Part shown: one piece after another, positions 34,936-43,425 of the stretch
How positions within the stretch are numbered: position 1 is the stretch's first letter
Layout of the letters: each line of letters begins with the position of its first letter
Assembly (NCBI GenBank): GCA_036378175.1
Contig: DASUWY010000018.1
Location: 1 to 64,000 of the forward strand
Length of the DNA stretch: 64,000 bases
From: Thermoleophilaceae bacterium
GTDB taxonomy: Bacteria; Actinomycetota; Thermoleophilia; Solirubrobacterales; Thermoleophilaceae
Direction of reading: 5' to 3'
Made by a program: the position numbers and the translations under genes
The notes under the pieces: generated by a model
Told to the model about the DNA's origin: nothing
Seen by the model: the letters and a program-made list of their open reading frames with translations, nothing else
Database searches by the model: none

Positions 34936-35835
34936 CTAGCGCGGCTGCCAGCTCGGTTCGACGTTCAGCGTGGTGCTGTTCGTGAGGTTCACCGGCTGAG
35001 CACCGGAGAGCGGCACGCGGAAGAGGTCGGCCATACCGCCCGCCAGATCAGCGGCGTCGTACGCGATCTGTTTGCCGTCCGGCGACCAGGCCGACTGGTA
35101 GGCGATGAGGTTCCCCACGGGAGCGGCGCCGGACCCGTCTGCGTTCATCGTCCACAGGTGCATGAGGCCGCCGCTGCTGCGGGACACGTAGGCGATCTTC
35201 TTGCCGCTCGGTGCCCAGCTCGGCTGATCGTCGTACGGGCCGAGCGCCGTCAGCCTCACGGCGTGTGTTCCGTCGGGGTGCATCTTCCAGATGTCGTGGC
35301 TCTTTCCGCGGTCGGTTGCGAACGCGATCCACTTGCCGTTCGGCGACCAGTCGGGGCTGCGGTCGCTCAGCCTGTCAGTGGTGAGGCGCTTGCGATGGCT
35401 GCCATCCGAGTTCATCACCCAGATGTCCGGCCGGCTCACGCGCGGCTGGCGCGGCCCGACGTATGCGATCCGCTTGCCGTCGGGCGACCAGGCCGGCTCG
35501 CTGCCGCGCGCCAGCCTGTGGCGGTGTGAACCGTCGGCGTTCATCACCCAGATCTCGAATGGTCCTGGATGGTTCTGGTCGGTGAAGTCCCGCCGCGCGT
35601 AGGCGATCTTCTTGCCGTTCGCCGACCATGCGGGCGAGATCTCGTTGAGGTTCGCGGTCTTCGTCAGCCGCTTCACCGCCCCGGCGGGCGAAGCGAGATA
35701 GATGTCGTAGGTGCCGTGGCGGAAGCTCGTGAATGCGATGTTGCCGTTGCGGCCCGGAAAGGACGCGTCCGCGGGCGCGGCGAACGCCAGGCCACACGCC
35801 GCCGCCGCTACCGCGGCTGAGGGAATCATTCTCAT
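34936..35835 (-). CDS. TolB-like PD40 beta-propeller, exported (second copy)
   Basis: A 299-residue exported protein with a signal peptide ending near residue 24 (CGLAFAAPADASF). It has at least six WSPDG/WSPNG-type blades: SPAWSANGKKIAYARRD, EPAWSPDGKRIAYVG, SPDWSPNGKWIAFAT, QPSWAPSGKKIAYVS and QSAWSPDGKQIAYDA. It resembles the protein at 31484-32359 in layout and blade sequence. Each blade ends with an IWVMNSDGSHR-like phrase. The partner is unknown. Confidence 0.88.
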   Translation of the reverse strand: MRMIPSAAVAAAACGLAFAAPADASFPGRNGNIAFTSFRHGTYDIYLASPAGAVKRLTKTANLNEISPAWSANGKKIAYARRDFTDQNHPGPFEIWVMNADGSHRHRLARGSEPAWSPDGKRIAYVGPRQPRVSRPDIWVMNSDGSHRKRLTTDRLSDRSPDWSPNGKWIAFATDRGKSHDIWKMHPDGTHAVRLTALGPYDDQPSWAPSGKKIAYVSRSSGGLMHLWTMNADGSGAAPVGNLIAYQSAWSPDGKQIAYDAADLAGGMADLFRVPLSGAQPVNLTNSTTLNVEPSWQPR

Positions 35836-36009
35836 AGCTCGAACCTACGCCGCCCGCGCGGAATGCCATCCGTAATGCGCCGTGCGCCGCAACCTCGAAC
35901 TACGGACCTAAGGAAGCTCTCGAGCGACTGTCGTTTTGGCGCCAGAACGCCGGGTAGCCCAGCGCACCGCATCTCCCTTACGACCAGACGCTCAGGAGGA
36001 CCCGTTCAC

Positions 36010-36552
36010 ATGAAACGCATTGGAATGGCGGCAGCTGCATGCGCCGTGGCGTCCGTGCTCGCGGCGGGCACGAGCGGTGCGTTCGGCTCCGCTCACACCG
36101 CGAAGACGAACTCTTCGCTCGGCCTCGACGAGAACTACCTGCAGAGCTCGATTCAGGGCGACCGCTTCGAGATTCAGGGCGGCAGGCTCGCGCTGCAGAA
36201 GTCGCAGACGCCGGCCGTGCGCACGCTTGCGCAGACGCTGATCAAGGACCACACCAAGTCACTGCGCGAGGCGAAGACGCTCGCCAACAAGCTGCACACG
36301 CAGATCCCCGCGAAGCCGAGCTTCACCCAGGTCTGGCAGCTCCAGGTGGTGAGCAGCTTCAGCGGCAACCAGTTCGACCGCTGGTACTCGAGCCTCGAGG
36401 TGCAGGACCACAAGCAGGACATCTCGGAGGCATCGAACGAGGCGAAGAACGGCAAGCAGGCACACGTGCGCCAGTCCGCGCGTCGTGAGCTGCCGACCCT
36501 CAAGACTCACCTCAAGCTCGCCGAGGCCGCGCTCAAGGCCGCAGGCGGATGA
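36010..36552 (+). CDS. Exported DUF4142-family protein
   Basis: A 180-residue exported helical protein. The signal peptide is residues 1-27 (MKRIGMAAAACAVASVLAAG). The mature part has YLQSSIQGDRFEIQGGRLAL, KSQTPAVRTLAQTLIKDHTK and EVQDHKQDISEASNEAKNG, matching the ferritin-like DUF4142 (PF13628). AGGAGG ten bases upstream of the ATG fixes the start. The function of the family is not established. Confidence 0.85.
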   Translation: MKRIGMAAAACAVASVLAAGTSGAFGSAHTAKTNSSLGLDENYLQSSIQGDRFEIQGGRLALQKSQTPAVRTLAQTLIKDHTKSLREAKTLANKLHTQIPAKPSFTQVWQLQVVSSFSGNQFDRWYSSLEVQDHKQDISEASNEAKNGKQAHVRQSARRELPTLKTHLKLAEAALKAAGG

Positions 36553-36582
36553 GCTAGAAGGCCTCCTCCCCAGGAGTGCGCA

Positions 36583-36611
36583 GAGCCCGGACGGTGAAAG
36601 CCTCCGGGCTC
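36583..36611. terminator. Hairpin terminator between convergent genes
   Basis: GAGCCCGGA (36583-36591) and TCCGGGCTC (36603-36611) form a perfect nine-base stem with an eleven-base loop. It lies between the stops of the DUF4142 gene and the convergent lipoprotein gene, so it can serve both. There is no T-run, as is common for actinobacterial terminators. Confidence 0.65.
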
Positions 36612-36614
36612 GCG

Positions 36615-37139
36615 CTATTTCTGCTGTGTCCAGCCGGCCGCCTTGAACGCCTTCGCCAGATCCTGCAGGCCGGTGCCGCAGACGCGCAGGCCGTAGCTGT
36701 GTGCGTAGTGGTCGCCCTGCGCGTCGATCTCCTTCACCCGGCGCTCGAATCCGAGCGCGGTGACGGTGTCGCGGTGCTGGAACGCGACGCTCGTGAGCCG
36801 GAACAGCGCGGCGCGTGCCTTGAGCGTCTTCACGTAGCCGGCGAACGACTCGACGCCCGGACCGGGTGCAGGACCGAGGGCCTCGAGGCTCCGGATCGAG
36901 CGGTTCATGATCTCGTAGATGCCCTCGTCCTGAACTGCCTGCTGCCGCCAGTCCGGGCCCGACTGGGGCTGGTTGAGCCAGCTGATCATGGTCCTCAGGT
37001 GCATGGCGCACACGTCGTCCGCGCCCACGATGAAGCCGCCCTTCGCGGGGTTGGTGCCGCTCTTCGATCCGCCTCCACCTCCGCAGCCGCCGAGCGCGAC
37101 CACCAGCGCACAGGCGACCACAGGAAGCACGCCCCTCAT
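36615..37139 (-). CDS. Putative lipoprotein of unknown function
   Basis: A 174-residue protein with a lipoprotein signal: MRGVLPVVACALVVALGGC, followed by a glycine/serine linker. The mature part is largely helical and contains three cysteines (DDVCAMHL, LRVCGTGL and the lipid-modified one). GGGAGG nine bases before the ATG at 37139 decides the start over a 21-residue longer frame. I do not recognise a family. Confidence 0.75.
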   Translation of the reverse strand: MRGVLPVVACALVVALGGCGGGGGSKSGTNPAKGGFIVGADDVCAMHLRTMISWLNQPQSGPDWRQQAVQDEGIYEIMNRSIRSLEALGPAPGPGVESFAGYVKTLKARAALFRLTSVAFQHRDTVTALGFERRVKEIDAQGDHYAHSYGLRVCGTGLQDLAKAFKAAGWTQQK

Positions 37140-37228
37140 TGCGCAACCTCCCTGTTGCCTGGCTGTCGGCGCAAGGTAGCTGGATGCGCCGGTGGCGGTC
37201 AAGTGGGGCGCCGGGTTACGCTCGGCGG

Positions 37229-37831
37229 ATGCGCATCTGGCCAGCCCTCCTCCTCGCAGGCGCCCTCGCGGTGCCCGCGAACGCCCTCGCGGTGTCGCGG
37301 CCCCATTACGCGGAGAGTTACCGCGGCACGATCAGCGGCTCGTTCGAAAGTCACGATGCCGGACGGGACGTGAAGGGCCAGTGGAAGATCGGCGGCCTCG
37401 TGTTCCGCCTCTACAAGGTGAGCGCGTTCGAGGGCGGCTTCACAGGGCTCTACAAGGTCACCGCCGGGAAGGTCTCCTACAGCGAGACCGAAAGCGGCGA
37501 CTGCTCTTACTCGGTGTCCGACACGTTCGCGCTGAAGAAGTGGCTGCCCCATCCGCTCACCAGCGTCTCGCTCGCGCTCGACAAGGACCCGCTCGGCCGC
37601 ATGACCACGCTCGGGCTGATCGACGTGAGGCGCAAGCTCAGCGTGACGGAGTCGTGCGCCGACTCGCAGGGCGGCCCTCCCGCCACCGAGCAGCGCGAGC
37701 TCCAGCTCCCGACGCTGTTCGACCCGGCGGAGACGTCATGGAAGCCGGGCCGCCGCCTGCATCACAGGCGCAGCGAGCGCCAGGACAACGGCAAGCAGAC
37801 GTTCAGCTGGAACCTGAAGCCGGGCCGCTGA
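37229..37831 (+). CDS. Exported protein of unknown function
   Basis: A 200-residue protein with a signal peptide (residues 1-22, MRIWPALLLAGALAVPANAL). The mature part is rich in beta-strand-like alternation (ESYRGTISGSFESHDAG, GQWKIGGLVFRLYKVSAFEG) and has two cysteines. No family is recognised. It ends seven bases before the stop of the convergent ABC permease gene. Confidence 0.7.
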   Translation: MRIWPALLLAGALAVPANALAVSRPHYAESYRGTISGSFESHDAGRDVKGQWKIGGLVFRLYKVSAFEGGFTGLYKVTAGKVSYSETESGDCSYSVSDTFALKKWLPHPLTSVSLALDKDPLGRMTTLGLIDVRRKLSVTESCADSQGGPPATEQRELQLPTLFDPAETSWKPGRRLHHRRSERQDNGKQTFSWNLKPGR

Positions 37832-37838
37832 GGCGGGC

Positions 37839-38801
37839 TCACGAGTAGCGCACCCGTGGGTCGAGAAACGCGTAGCCCACGTCGACGACGAGATTTGCGA
37901 TCACGATGAAGAAGGCCGCCAGCTGCACCGTGCCCTGGATGATCGGCAGGTCGGCGCTCTGGATCCCCTGGTATGCCAGGTAGCCGACCCCGGGAACGGC
38001 GAACACCGTCTCCACCAGAACGGCGCCGCCCAGCAGGACGCCGATGTCGATGCCCAGCGCTGTGACGATCGGCGTGATCGCGGCGCGCACGCCGTGACGC
38101 CAGATCACCTGCCGCTCGGGCAGGCCCTTGGCGCGCGCCGTCCGGATGTAGTCCTGCCCCATCACCTCGATCAGCTGCGCTCGCAGTAGTCGCGCGTAGA
38201 AGGCGGCCAGGCTGGCCGCGAGCACGAGCCACGGGAGGATCAGCGAGCCGAACCAGCGAGCTGGGTCGGCGGTCAGCCCTGTGTACGTGCCGGCGCCGTC
38301 GAAGATGTGGATCTTGCCGATGTCGTTTGAGAACAGGAACAACGCCACCAGCCCCAGCCAGTAGATGGGCGCAGAGATCGCCAGAAGCGCCCCGGTCATC
38401 GTGAGGCGGTCGAGCAGGCTGCGGCAGCGGACGGCCGAGATCACTCCCACCGCCATGCCGATGCCCATCCAGATCACGACCGCCCCCACGGTGAGCGAGA
38501 GCGTCGCCGGCAGGCGGTCGAAGATCAGCGTCTTTACCGGTTGCGAGACCTGGTAGCTGTAGCCGAAGTTGAAGTGCAGGACGATCGCCCTGGCGTAGTC
38601 CCAGTACTGGACCCAGAACGGCCGGTCCAGGCCGTACAGGTGGCGAATCTCGGCGACCAGCTGCGGATTTGCGGAGTGGCCGGCACGCAGCACCGCCGGG
38701 TCACCGGGCGGAAGCACGTAGAAGATCACGAACGTGACGAAGCTGACGAAGATCAGCGTCACGACGGCCCAGAAAAGACGGCGGATGAGGTAGCGGACCA
38801 T
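37839..38801 (-). CDS. Dipeptide/oligopeptide-type ABC transporter permease (DppB-like), orphan
   Basis: A 320-residue inner-membrane permease with six hydrophobic segments. It starts MVRYLIRRLFWAVVTLIFVS. The EAA loop DYIRTARAKGLPERQVIWRH contacts the ATPase, and ETVFAVPGVGYLAYQGI follows. These are diagnostic of the DppB/OppB group. The usual DppC permease, ATPases and binding protein are not present on either side, so partners must be encoded elsewhere or the gene is a remnant. It looks intact. Confidence 0.9.
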   Translation of the reverse strand: MVRYLIRRLFWAVVTLIFVSFVTFVIFYVLPPGDPAVLRAGHSANPQLVAEIRHLYGLDRPFWVQYWDYARAIVLHFNFGYSYQVSQPVKTLIFDRLPATLSLTVGAVVIWMGIGMAVGVISAVRCRSLLDRLTMTGALLAISAPIYWLGLVALFLFSNDIGKIHIFDGAGTYTGLTADPARWFGSLILPWLVLAASLAAFYARLLRAQLIEVMGQDYIRTARAKGLPERQVIWRHGVRAAITPIVTALGIDIGVLLGGAVLVETVFAVPGVGYLAYQGIQSADLPIIQGTVQLAAFFIVIANLVVDVGYAFLDPRVRYS

Positions 38802-38842
38802 CTGGGTTGCCGGGCGACGGGAGCGGGCCCGCACCCGGGCAG

Positions 38843-38913
38843 AGGCGCCGACCGGAATCGAACCGGTGTAAACGGCTTTGCAGGCCGCTGCGTAACCACT
38901 CCGCCACGGCGCC
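38843..38913 (-). tRNA. tRNA-Cys (anticodon GCA)
   Basis: Read on the minus strand: acceptor GGCGCCG/CGGCGCC, anticodon loop CTGCAAA giving GCA, T-arm ACCGG-TTCGATT-CCGGT, and discriminator U, which is the usual tRNA-Cys identity base. CCA is not encoded. It lies between the ABC permease and the diguanylate cyclase genes. Confidence 0.92.
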
Positions 38914-38997
38914 GGAGCGGGTCAAGCGTAGCGGGCGGGCGCGGACGGCCCCCGGCGGGTGGCCGTCAGGGTTCATACCTCAAATTGGTGGGTCGCT

Positions 38998-40074
38998 GTG
39001 CCGATAACCACCGCCATGACCGGAGGCTCGTGGCTCTGCCGTGACGACATGGATCGCGACCGCATGCTCGACATGGAGCGGCGGATCCTGCCCGTGCGCG
39101 CCGCCGCCATCGGCATGCTCGGCCTCGCGCTCCTCATCTGCGGCCCCTGGCTCGGCTGGTGGACGCTCGCGCCCCTGGCTCTCGCCGCGCTCGGGTTCCG
39201 GCTCGCCGAGCCGCGCACCGAGGGAGCGGAGCGGCCCGAGTACTGGCTGTTTGCGGCATGGGCGGCGAGCGAGGTGGCGATCGCCGTGGCGGTCGCGCTC
39301 AGCGGCGGCCCGCACAACCCCACGATGGCGTGGTTCGCCATCCCCGTCGTCACGCTCAGCTCGCGCTTCTCGCTGCGTGGGGTGATCGCGGGCGTGGCCT
39401 TCACGCTCGCGCTGCTCCTCACGGTCGCGTTCTCCACCGCGGCCGGCGCAGTGCTCCACAACCCCACGCTGCTCGTCGCGCCGATCGCGCTCGTGGTCGC
39501 CGTGGCGATGCTCTCCACCGCACTGATGCGCTCGGACTTCGAGCACCGCAACGAAGCGGTGATCGACCCGCTCACCGGCATGCTCAACCGCAACGCCCTC
39601 GCAAGCCGCGTGGCGGAGCTCGCGCAGCAGTCCGAGCTGAGCGGCGAGCCGATCGGGCTGATCCTCGCCGACCTCGACCACTTCAAGCAGGTGAACGACT
39701 CGCTCGGCCATGCCACAGGCGACGCCGTCCTCAGTGACGTGGCCTACGTGCTGCGCAAGCAGCTCCGCGCCTTCGACCTCGCCTACCGCCTCGGCGGCGA
39801 GGAGTTCCTCGTGCTCCTGCCGGGCGCGGACGCCGCTCAGACGGAGGCGCTCGCCGAGGAGCTGCGCAGCGCGGTATCGGCCGGAGCCGTGGGCGGGGGC
39901 GTGGACGTGACGCTCAGTCTCGGCGTGAGCGCATCCGAGCGCGGGCGGGCGTTCGACTATGCCGCCGTGTTCGCCGAGGCGGACGCCGCGCTCTACGAGG
40001 CCAAGCGCAGTGGACGCGACCGCGTCTGCAGCGGCTGCGGGACCGCGAGTGAATACGCGGCCGCGGTGTCCTAG
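38998..40074 (+). CDS. Membrane-anchored diguanylate cyclase (GGDEF)
   Basis: A protein of about 358 residues with five or six hydrophobic segments in the first 165 residues, then a GGDEF domain: VIDPLTGMLNRNALASRV, LADLDHFKQVNDSLGH and YRLGGEEFLVLLPG. The signature is GGEEF, so it should make cyclic di-GMP. An I-site RAFD lies exactly five residues before it, suggesting product inhibition. There is no EAL domain. The GTG at 38998 has GGTGGG upstream; ATG 39016 or 39049 are alternatives. Its stop shares a CTAG with the convergent lipase gene. Confidence 0.9.
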   Translation: MPITTAMTGGSWLCRDDMDRDRMLDMERRILPVRAAAIGMLGLALLICGPWLGWWTLAPLALAALGFRLAEPRTEGAERPEYWLFAAWAASEVAIAVAVALSGGPHNPTMAWFAIPVVTLSSRFSLRGVIAGVAFTLALLLTVAFSTAAGAVLHNPTLLVAPIALVVAVAMLSTALMRSDFEHRNEAVIDPLTGMLNRNALASRVAELAQQSELSGEPIGLILADLDHFKQVNDSLGHATGDAVLSDVAYVLRKQLRAFDLAYRLGGEEFLVLLPGADAAQTEALAEELRSAVSAGAVGGGVDVTLSLGVSASERGRAFDYAAVFAEADAALYEAKRSGRDRVCSGCGTASEYAAAVS

Positions 40075-40751
40075 GTGCAGCTTGGCTTGAACGCCGGATC
40101 CGCCGGACCGCTCCGGCCGAGCGCGTCGAGCACCCAGCGCAGCGTGACGGGATCATCCGGGATGGTGAGGTGCTCGCTCGCGTCGAGCGGGCACTGGCTC
40201 TGCAGGACCACGTTCGTCACCTGGCTGGAAGGGCCAGTCAGCGCCTGCGAGGTGAAGGGCGTCACCACCTCGTCGTAGCGGGTGGAGATGACGGTGTAGT
40301 CCGGGCCGGACTGTGTGTCGCCGCCCGCGTTGAGGCTGGTGATGAAGGCGGAGCCTGCCGCCTGCTCCGCGCATGCCGGGCAGAAGGAGCCCGCCGGCGC
40401 GGCGAGCGGGTTCGTGGTGCCGTGGTTGGACGGCGCGATGCCCACCAGGTCGTCGACCTTCGCGGCTCCACCGTCGAACTTCATCCAGTAGCGCGGCATC
40501 ATGCCGCCCTGGCTGTGACCCACGAGGTCCACCTTCGAGGCGCCGGTCTCGGCCAGCACCTGGTCCAGGAAGCTCCCGAGCTGCGACGCCGAGGTGGGGA
40601 TGTCACCGGTCGCGTTGTTGCCGTAGTCGAGGCTGAAGACGCAATAGCCCGCCGCCTTGATCTGCGGCGCGACGGTCTCCCACATGGATTGGTTCTCGAA
40701 CGTGCCGTGGACGAGCACCACCGGGTAGGGATGCGCGGCCCCATGCAGCTT
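40071..40751 (-). pseudogene. Lipase (class 2, LipA/EstB-like), 5'-truncated
   Basis: The homology starts abruptly at AAHPYPVVLVHGTFENQSMW and continues through LVGHSQGGMMPRYW (nucleophile serine), VGIAPSNHGTT and ASEHLTIPDDP (histidine). Relatives have a signal peptide and about 40 more residues before AAHPYP. Here a TAG lies in frame 11 codons upstream of the homology's first GTG (40721), and tRNA-Gly sits just beyond. The enzyme core is complete, but without its export signal it would not reach its normal location, so it is probably a remnant. Confidence 0.65.
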
Positions 40752-40770
40752 CTATACCCAGCCCGCGACC

Positions 40771-40798
40771 GTTCAGGCGCACCACCTGGGGCTATACT
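40771..40798 (+). promoter_or_regulatory. Promoter of tRNA-Gly
   Basis: A TATACT -10 hexamer (40793-40798) lies 12 bases before the tRNA start, with GTTCAG 16 bases further upstream as a weak -35. Position and -10 match fit a tRNA promoter. It overlaps the broken upstream region of the opposite lipase gene. Confidence 0.55.
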
Positions 40799-40809
40799 CA
40801 CTCGCTCTC

Positions 40810-40883
40810 GCGGATGTAGCTCAGTTGGCTAGAGCGTCTGCTTGCCATGCAGAAGGTCGTGGGTTCGAGTCCCATCATCCGCT
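40810..40883 (+). tRNA. tRNA-Gly (anticodon GCC)
   Basis: Acceptor GCGGATG/CATCCGC, D-arm GCTC...GAGC, anticodon stem TCTGC/GCAGA with loop TTGCCAT (anticodon GCC), T-arm GTGGG-TTCGAGT-CCCAT, discriminator T. CCA is not encoded. A TATACT promoter element precedes it. Confidence 0.95.
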
Positions 40884-40983
40884 TCACTGGTCTGCTGTTT
40901 GTAGAGCCCTCTCTCGCCTCATATCGCCGTTGATCTGAGTAGCCGCTTGCCTGCGGCCGCGTTTTGACATTCTAGGCAATTCG

Positions 40984-41001
40984 TGTCACGGTACGGTGAC
41001 A
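40984..41001. promoter_or_regulatory. Probable TetR autoregulatory operator
   Basis: TGTCAC-GGTACG-GTGACA is an 18-base near-perfect palindrome ending on the first base of the TetR ATG. A consensus TTGACA lies at 40964-40969, so the palindrome would cover the -10 region and the transcript start. That is the usual place for a self-repressing TetR operator. Confidence 0.55.
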
Positions 41002-41621
41002 TGAATTTTGCGGCCGATCCTTCCAGCTCCCGCGGCGGGCGCCCGTATCGGATGGTCGCACGCGCCGAGAGCGCGGCACGTACGCACGAGAGGGTCATCG
41101 AGGCCGCGCTCGTGCTCTACACCGAGAAGGACTTCGAGCAGGTGTCGCTGGAAGATGTCGCCGCAGGCGCGGGGGTCACGGTGCGAACCGTTCTGCGCCG
41201 CTTCGGCACGAAGGAGGCGCTGCTCGATGCCGTAGCGGACGCCGCCGACGACGCGATCGACAGCCAGCGAAACGACGTGCCCCCGGGCGACGCCGCGGCT
41301 GCGGTCCGTCGCGCCGTGGCGGATTACGACCGCTACGGCGACGCGATCATGCGCCTGCTCGCCCAAGAGCACCGCGCGCCGGCGTTTCAGCGCATCGCGC
41401 AGCGCGGGCGCGAGCTGCACTACGACTGGGTCGCCCGCACATTCGAGCCGCAGCTGTCGCAGCGCCGTGGCGCCGCGCGAGCGCGGCTGCGCGCCCAGCT
41501 CATCGCGATCACAGACGTCTACATGTGGAAGCTCCTGCGCCGCGACCTGCGAATGGGCAGCAAGGCCACGGCCGCGGCGCTCGGAGAGATGGTTGCCGGC
41601 GTGACACGCCACGACACGTAA
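41001..41621 (+). CDS. TetR-family transcriptional regulator
   Basis: A 206-residue repressor. The N-terminal helix-turn-helix reads ERVIEAALVLYTEKDFEQVS, LEDVAAGAGVTVRTVLRRFG and TKEALLDAVADAAD. The C-terminal ligand domain is unassigned. A GTG at 40983 would add six residues but lies within the palindromic operator; with TTGACA at 40964 the transcript would start almost at the ATG, suggesting leaderless translation. It probably controls the glycosyltransferase gene that follows 11 bases later. Confidence 0.88.
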   Translation: MNFAADPSSSRGGRPYRMVARAESAARTHERVIEAALVLYTEKDFEQVSLEDVAAGAGVTVRTVLRRFGTKEALLDAVADAADDAIDSQRNDVPPGDAAAAVRRAVADYDRYGDAIMRLLAQEHRAPAFQRIAQRGRELHYDWVARTFEPQLSQRRGAARARLRAQLIAITDVYMWKLLRRDLRMGSKATAAALGEMVAGVTRHDT

Positions 41622-41632
41622 GGGAGGCAGTA

Positions 41633-42886
41633 ATGACCCGTTTCCTCGTCTACACCAATCCGCTGCTCGGCCACGTCTATCCGACGGTCCCGACCCTGCT
41701 CGAGCTGAGCCGGCGTGGCCACGAGGTGGTCGTGTACACGGGCGCCGGCGCCGCGGCGCCACTCGAACGGCTCGGCTTGCGCGTCGTGGCGGTGGATCCG
41801 CGGCTAGAGGAGATCGAGAACGACGATTGGAAGGCGCGAACCCCAATCGGTGCGCAGAAGCGCGACGTGCAAAATCTCGTCCGTCGCGCGCAGCTCGAGA
41901 TCCCCGACTTCGAGCGCGCGATCGAGACCGAACGCCCAGATGCCCTGATCGTCGACGTGACCGCGTTCGGTGCGAGCGCGGTGGCCGAGCGGTCGCGCCT
42001 GCCGTGGGCGCATGTCGTGCACTTCCCGGTGCCGGTTCCCTCGCGCGATGTGCCGCCGTATGGGCTTGGTCTCGCGCCGAGCGACAGTGCCGTCGGGAGG
42101 ATCCGCGACGCCGTCGCACGCAGGCTCGTGTTCGGTCTCCTCGAGCGGACGGTCTTGCCGTCGATCAACGACATGCGAGCCTCGCTCGGCCTGCGGCCGC
42201 TCGAGAACGCGACCGAATACTTCGCGCAGGTCCCGCCGCTCGTCCTCTACTACAGCGCGGAGCCATTTGAGTATCCGCGCTCGGACTGGCCGCCGAACTT
42301 CCGCCTCGTCGGCCCCGGTGCCTGGGATCCGCCCAGCGAATCGCTGGGGTGGCTCGACGAGGTCGACCAACCGCTCGTCCTCGCCACCTGCTCGAGCGAC
42401 TTCCAGAACGACGGGAAGCTGGTGACGGCGGCGTTGCGCGGCCTCGCCGGCGAGAACGTCTTCGTCGTAGCGACCACGGCCGGTGTCGATCCGGCGGGCT
42501 TCGAGGCACCCGCGAATGCCCGGGTCGAGCGTTACCTGCCGCACCGCCCGATCCTCGACCGCGCCGCCTGCGTGGTGTGCCACGCCGGCATGGGCATAAC
42601 CCAGAAGGCGCTGGCCGCCGGCGTGCCGGTGTGCGCGGTTCCGTTCGGTCGCGATCAGTTCGAGGTCGCGCGGCGCGTTGCGGTGGCCGACGCCGGAGTG
42701 CTGCTGTCGAAGGGAAAGCTGGGTCCAAAGCGGCTGCGCGGCGCTGTGCTCGAGGCCATGAGCAAGAAAGCAGGCGCCGAGAGGCTGGCAACGGCCTTCG
42801 CAAGTGCGGGTGGTCCCGCAGCCGCGGCCGACTCGCTCGAAGAACTACGCGTTGCCGCGCAAGCGGCGGAAAGGACACTCAACTGA
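41633..42886 (+). CDS. GT1-family (MGT/UGT-type) glycosyltransferase
   Basis: A 417-residue GT-B enzyme: FLVYTNPLLGHVYPTVPTLL at the N-terminus, VERYLPHRPILDRAACVVCH then AGMGITQKALAAGVPVCAVP as the donor-binding motif, and PFGRDQFEVARRVAVADAGV. This is the layout of natural-product and macrolide glycosyltransferases. AGGGAGG six bases upstream fixes the ATG at 41633. It stands between a TetR gene and a SnoaL-like gene, a combination typical of detoxification or small secondary-metabolite loci. Confidence 0.9.
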   Translation: MTRFLVYTNPLLGHVYPTVPTLLELSRRGHEVVVYTGAGAAAPLERLGLRVVAVDPRLEEIENDDWKARTPIGAQKRDVQNLVRRAQLEIPDFERAIETERPDALIVDVTAFGASAVAERSRLPWAHVVHFPVPVPSRDVPPYGLGLAPSDSAVGRIRDAVARRLVFGLLERTVLPSINDMRASLGLRPLENATEYFAQVPPLVLYYSAEPFEYPRSDWPPNFRLVGPGAWDPPSESLGWLDEVDQPLVLATCSSDFQNDGKLVTAALRGLAGENVFVVATTAGVDPAGFEAPANARVERYLPHRPILDRAACVVCHAGMGITQKALAAGVPVCAVPFGRDQFEVARRVAVADAGVLLSKGKLGPKRLRGAVLEAMSKKAGAERLATAFASAGGPAAAADSLEELRVAAQAAERTLN

Positions 42887-43389
42887 TGGCAACTCTCACA
42901 CAGCCAAACGCACGCGAGGTCGCGCTCGCCTCGATCGAGGGGGTGCACAAGCGCGATCTCGACCAGATCGTCGCCGCAGGGCATCCGGATCACTACGTGG
43001 ACGACTTCGTGGCGATTGGCGAGTTCCACGGAAAGGACGGCGTTCGCGCCTTCTTTGCAGAGCTCTTCGACGCGATGCCGGACTTCGAGCTCACGGTGGA
43101 ACACGTGGTCGCCGACGAGCGCACGGCGGCCGTGAAGTGGCGCGCGTCTGGAACGTTCACCGGCGCACCGTTCCAGGGCATCCGGGCGACCGGCAGGCCC
43201 GTGCAGCTCCGCGGAGTCGACTTCTTCGAGATCGAGGACGGCCTGATCCGGCGGAACACGGTCTTCTACGACGGTGCGACGTTCGCCCGCCAGATTGGGA
43301 TGCTCCCGCCGCAGGGTTCGCTCCCGGACCGCGTCGTGCTCCGGCTCTTCAACCTGAAGACGCGGATCACCCGGCCGTTCAGGCGTTGA
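42886..43389 (+). CDS. SnoaL-like (NTF2-fold) ester cyclase/hydratase-type protein
   Basis: A 167-residue NTF2-fold protein. VALASIEGVHKRDLDQIVAA, FHGKDGVRAFFAELFDAMPD, FELTVEHVVADERTAAVKWR and GRPVQLRGVDFFEIEDGLI are typical of SnoaL-like polyketide cyclases and their many uncharacterised relatives. The ATG overlaps the glycosyltransferase stop (TGATG). The substrate is unknown. A basic C-terminal extension (about 20 residues) follows the fold. Confidence 0.85.
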   Translation: MATLTQPNAREVALASIEGVHKRDLDQIVAAGHPDHYVDDFVAIGEFHGKDGVRAFFAELFDAMPDFELTVEHVVADERTAAVKWRASGTFTGAPFQGIRATGRPVQLRGVDFFEIEDGLIRRNTVFYDGATFARQIGMLPPQGSLPDRVVLRLFNLKTRITRPFRR

Positions 43390-43425
43390 CGGGCCACCGA
43401 CGCCCGCTGCGAGTATGGTCGGCGG

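Noticed and set aside
36259-37146. A 295-codon minus-strand frame over the DUF4142 and lipoprotein genes
   Set aside because: It is a shadow frame with no motif; the lipoprotein signal and ribosome-binding site support the other frame.
40741-40890. An attachment site formed by tRNA-Gly
   Set aside because: I found no second copy of the tRNA 3' end on either side in the window and no integrase gene adjacent.
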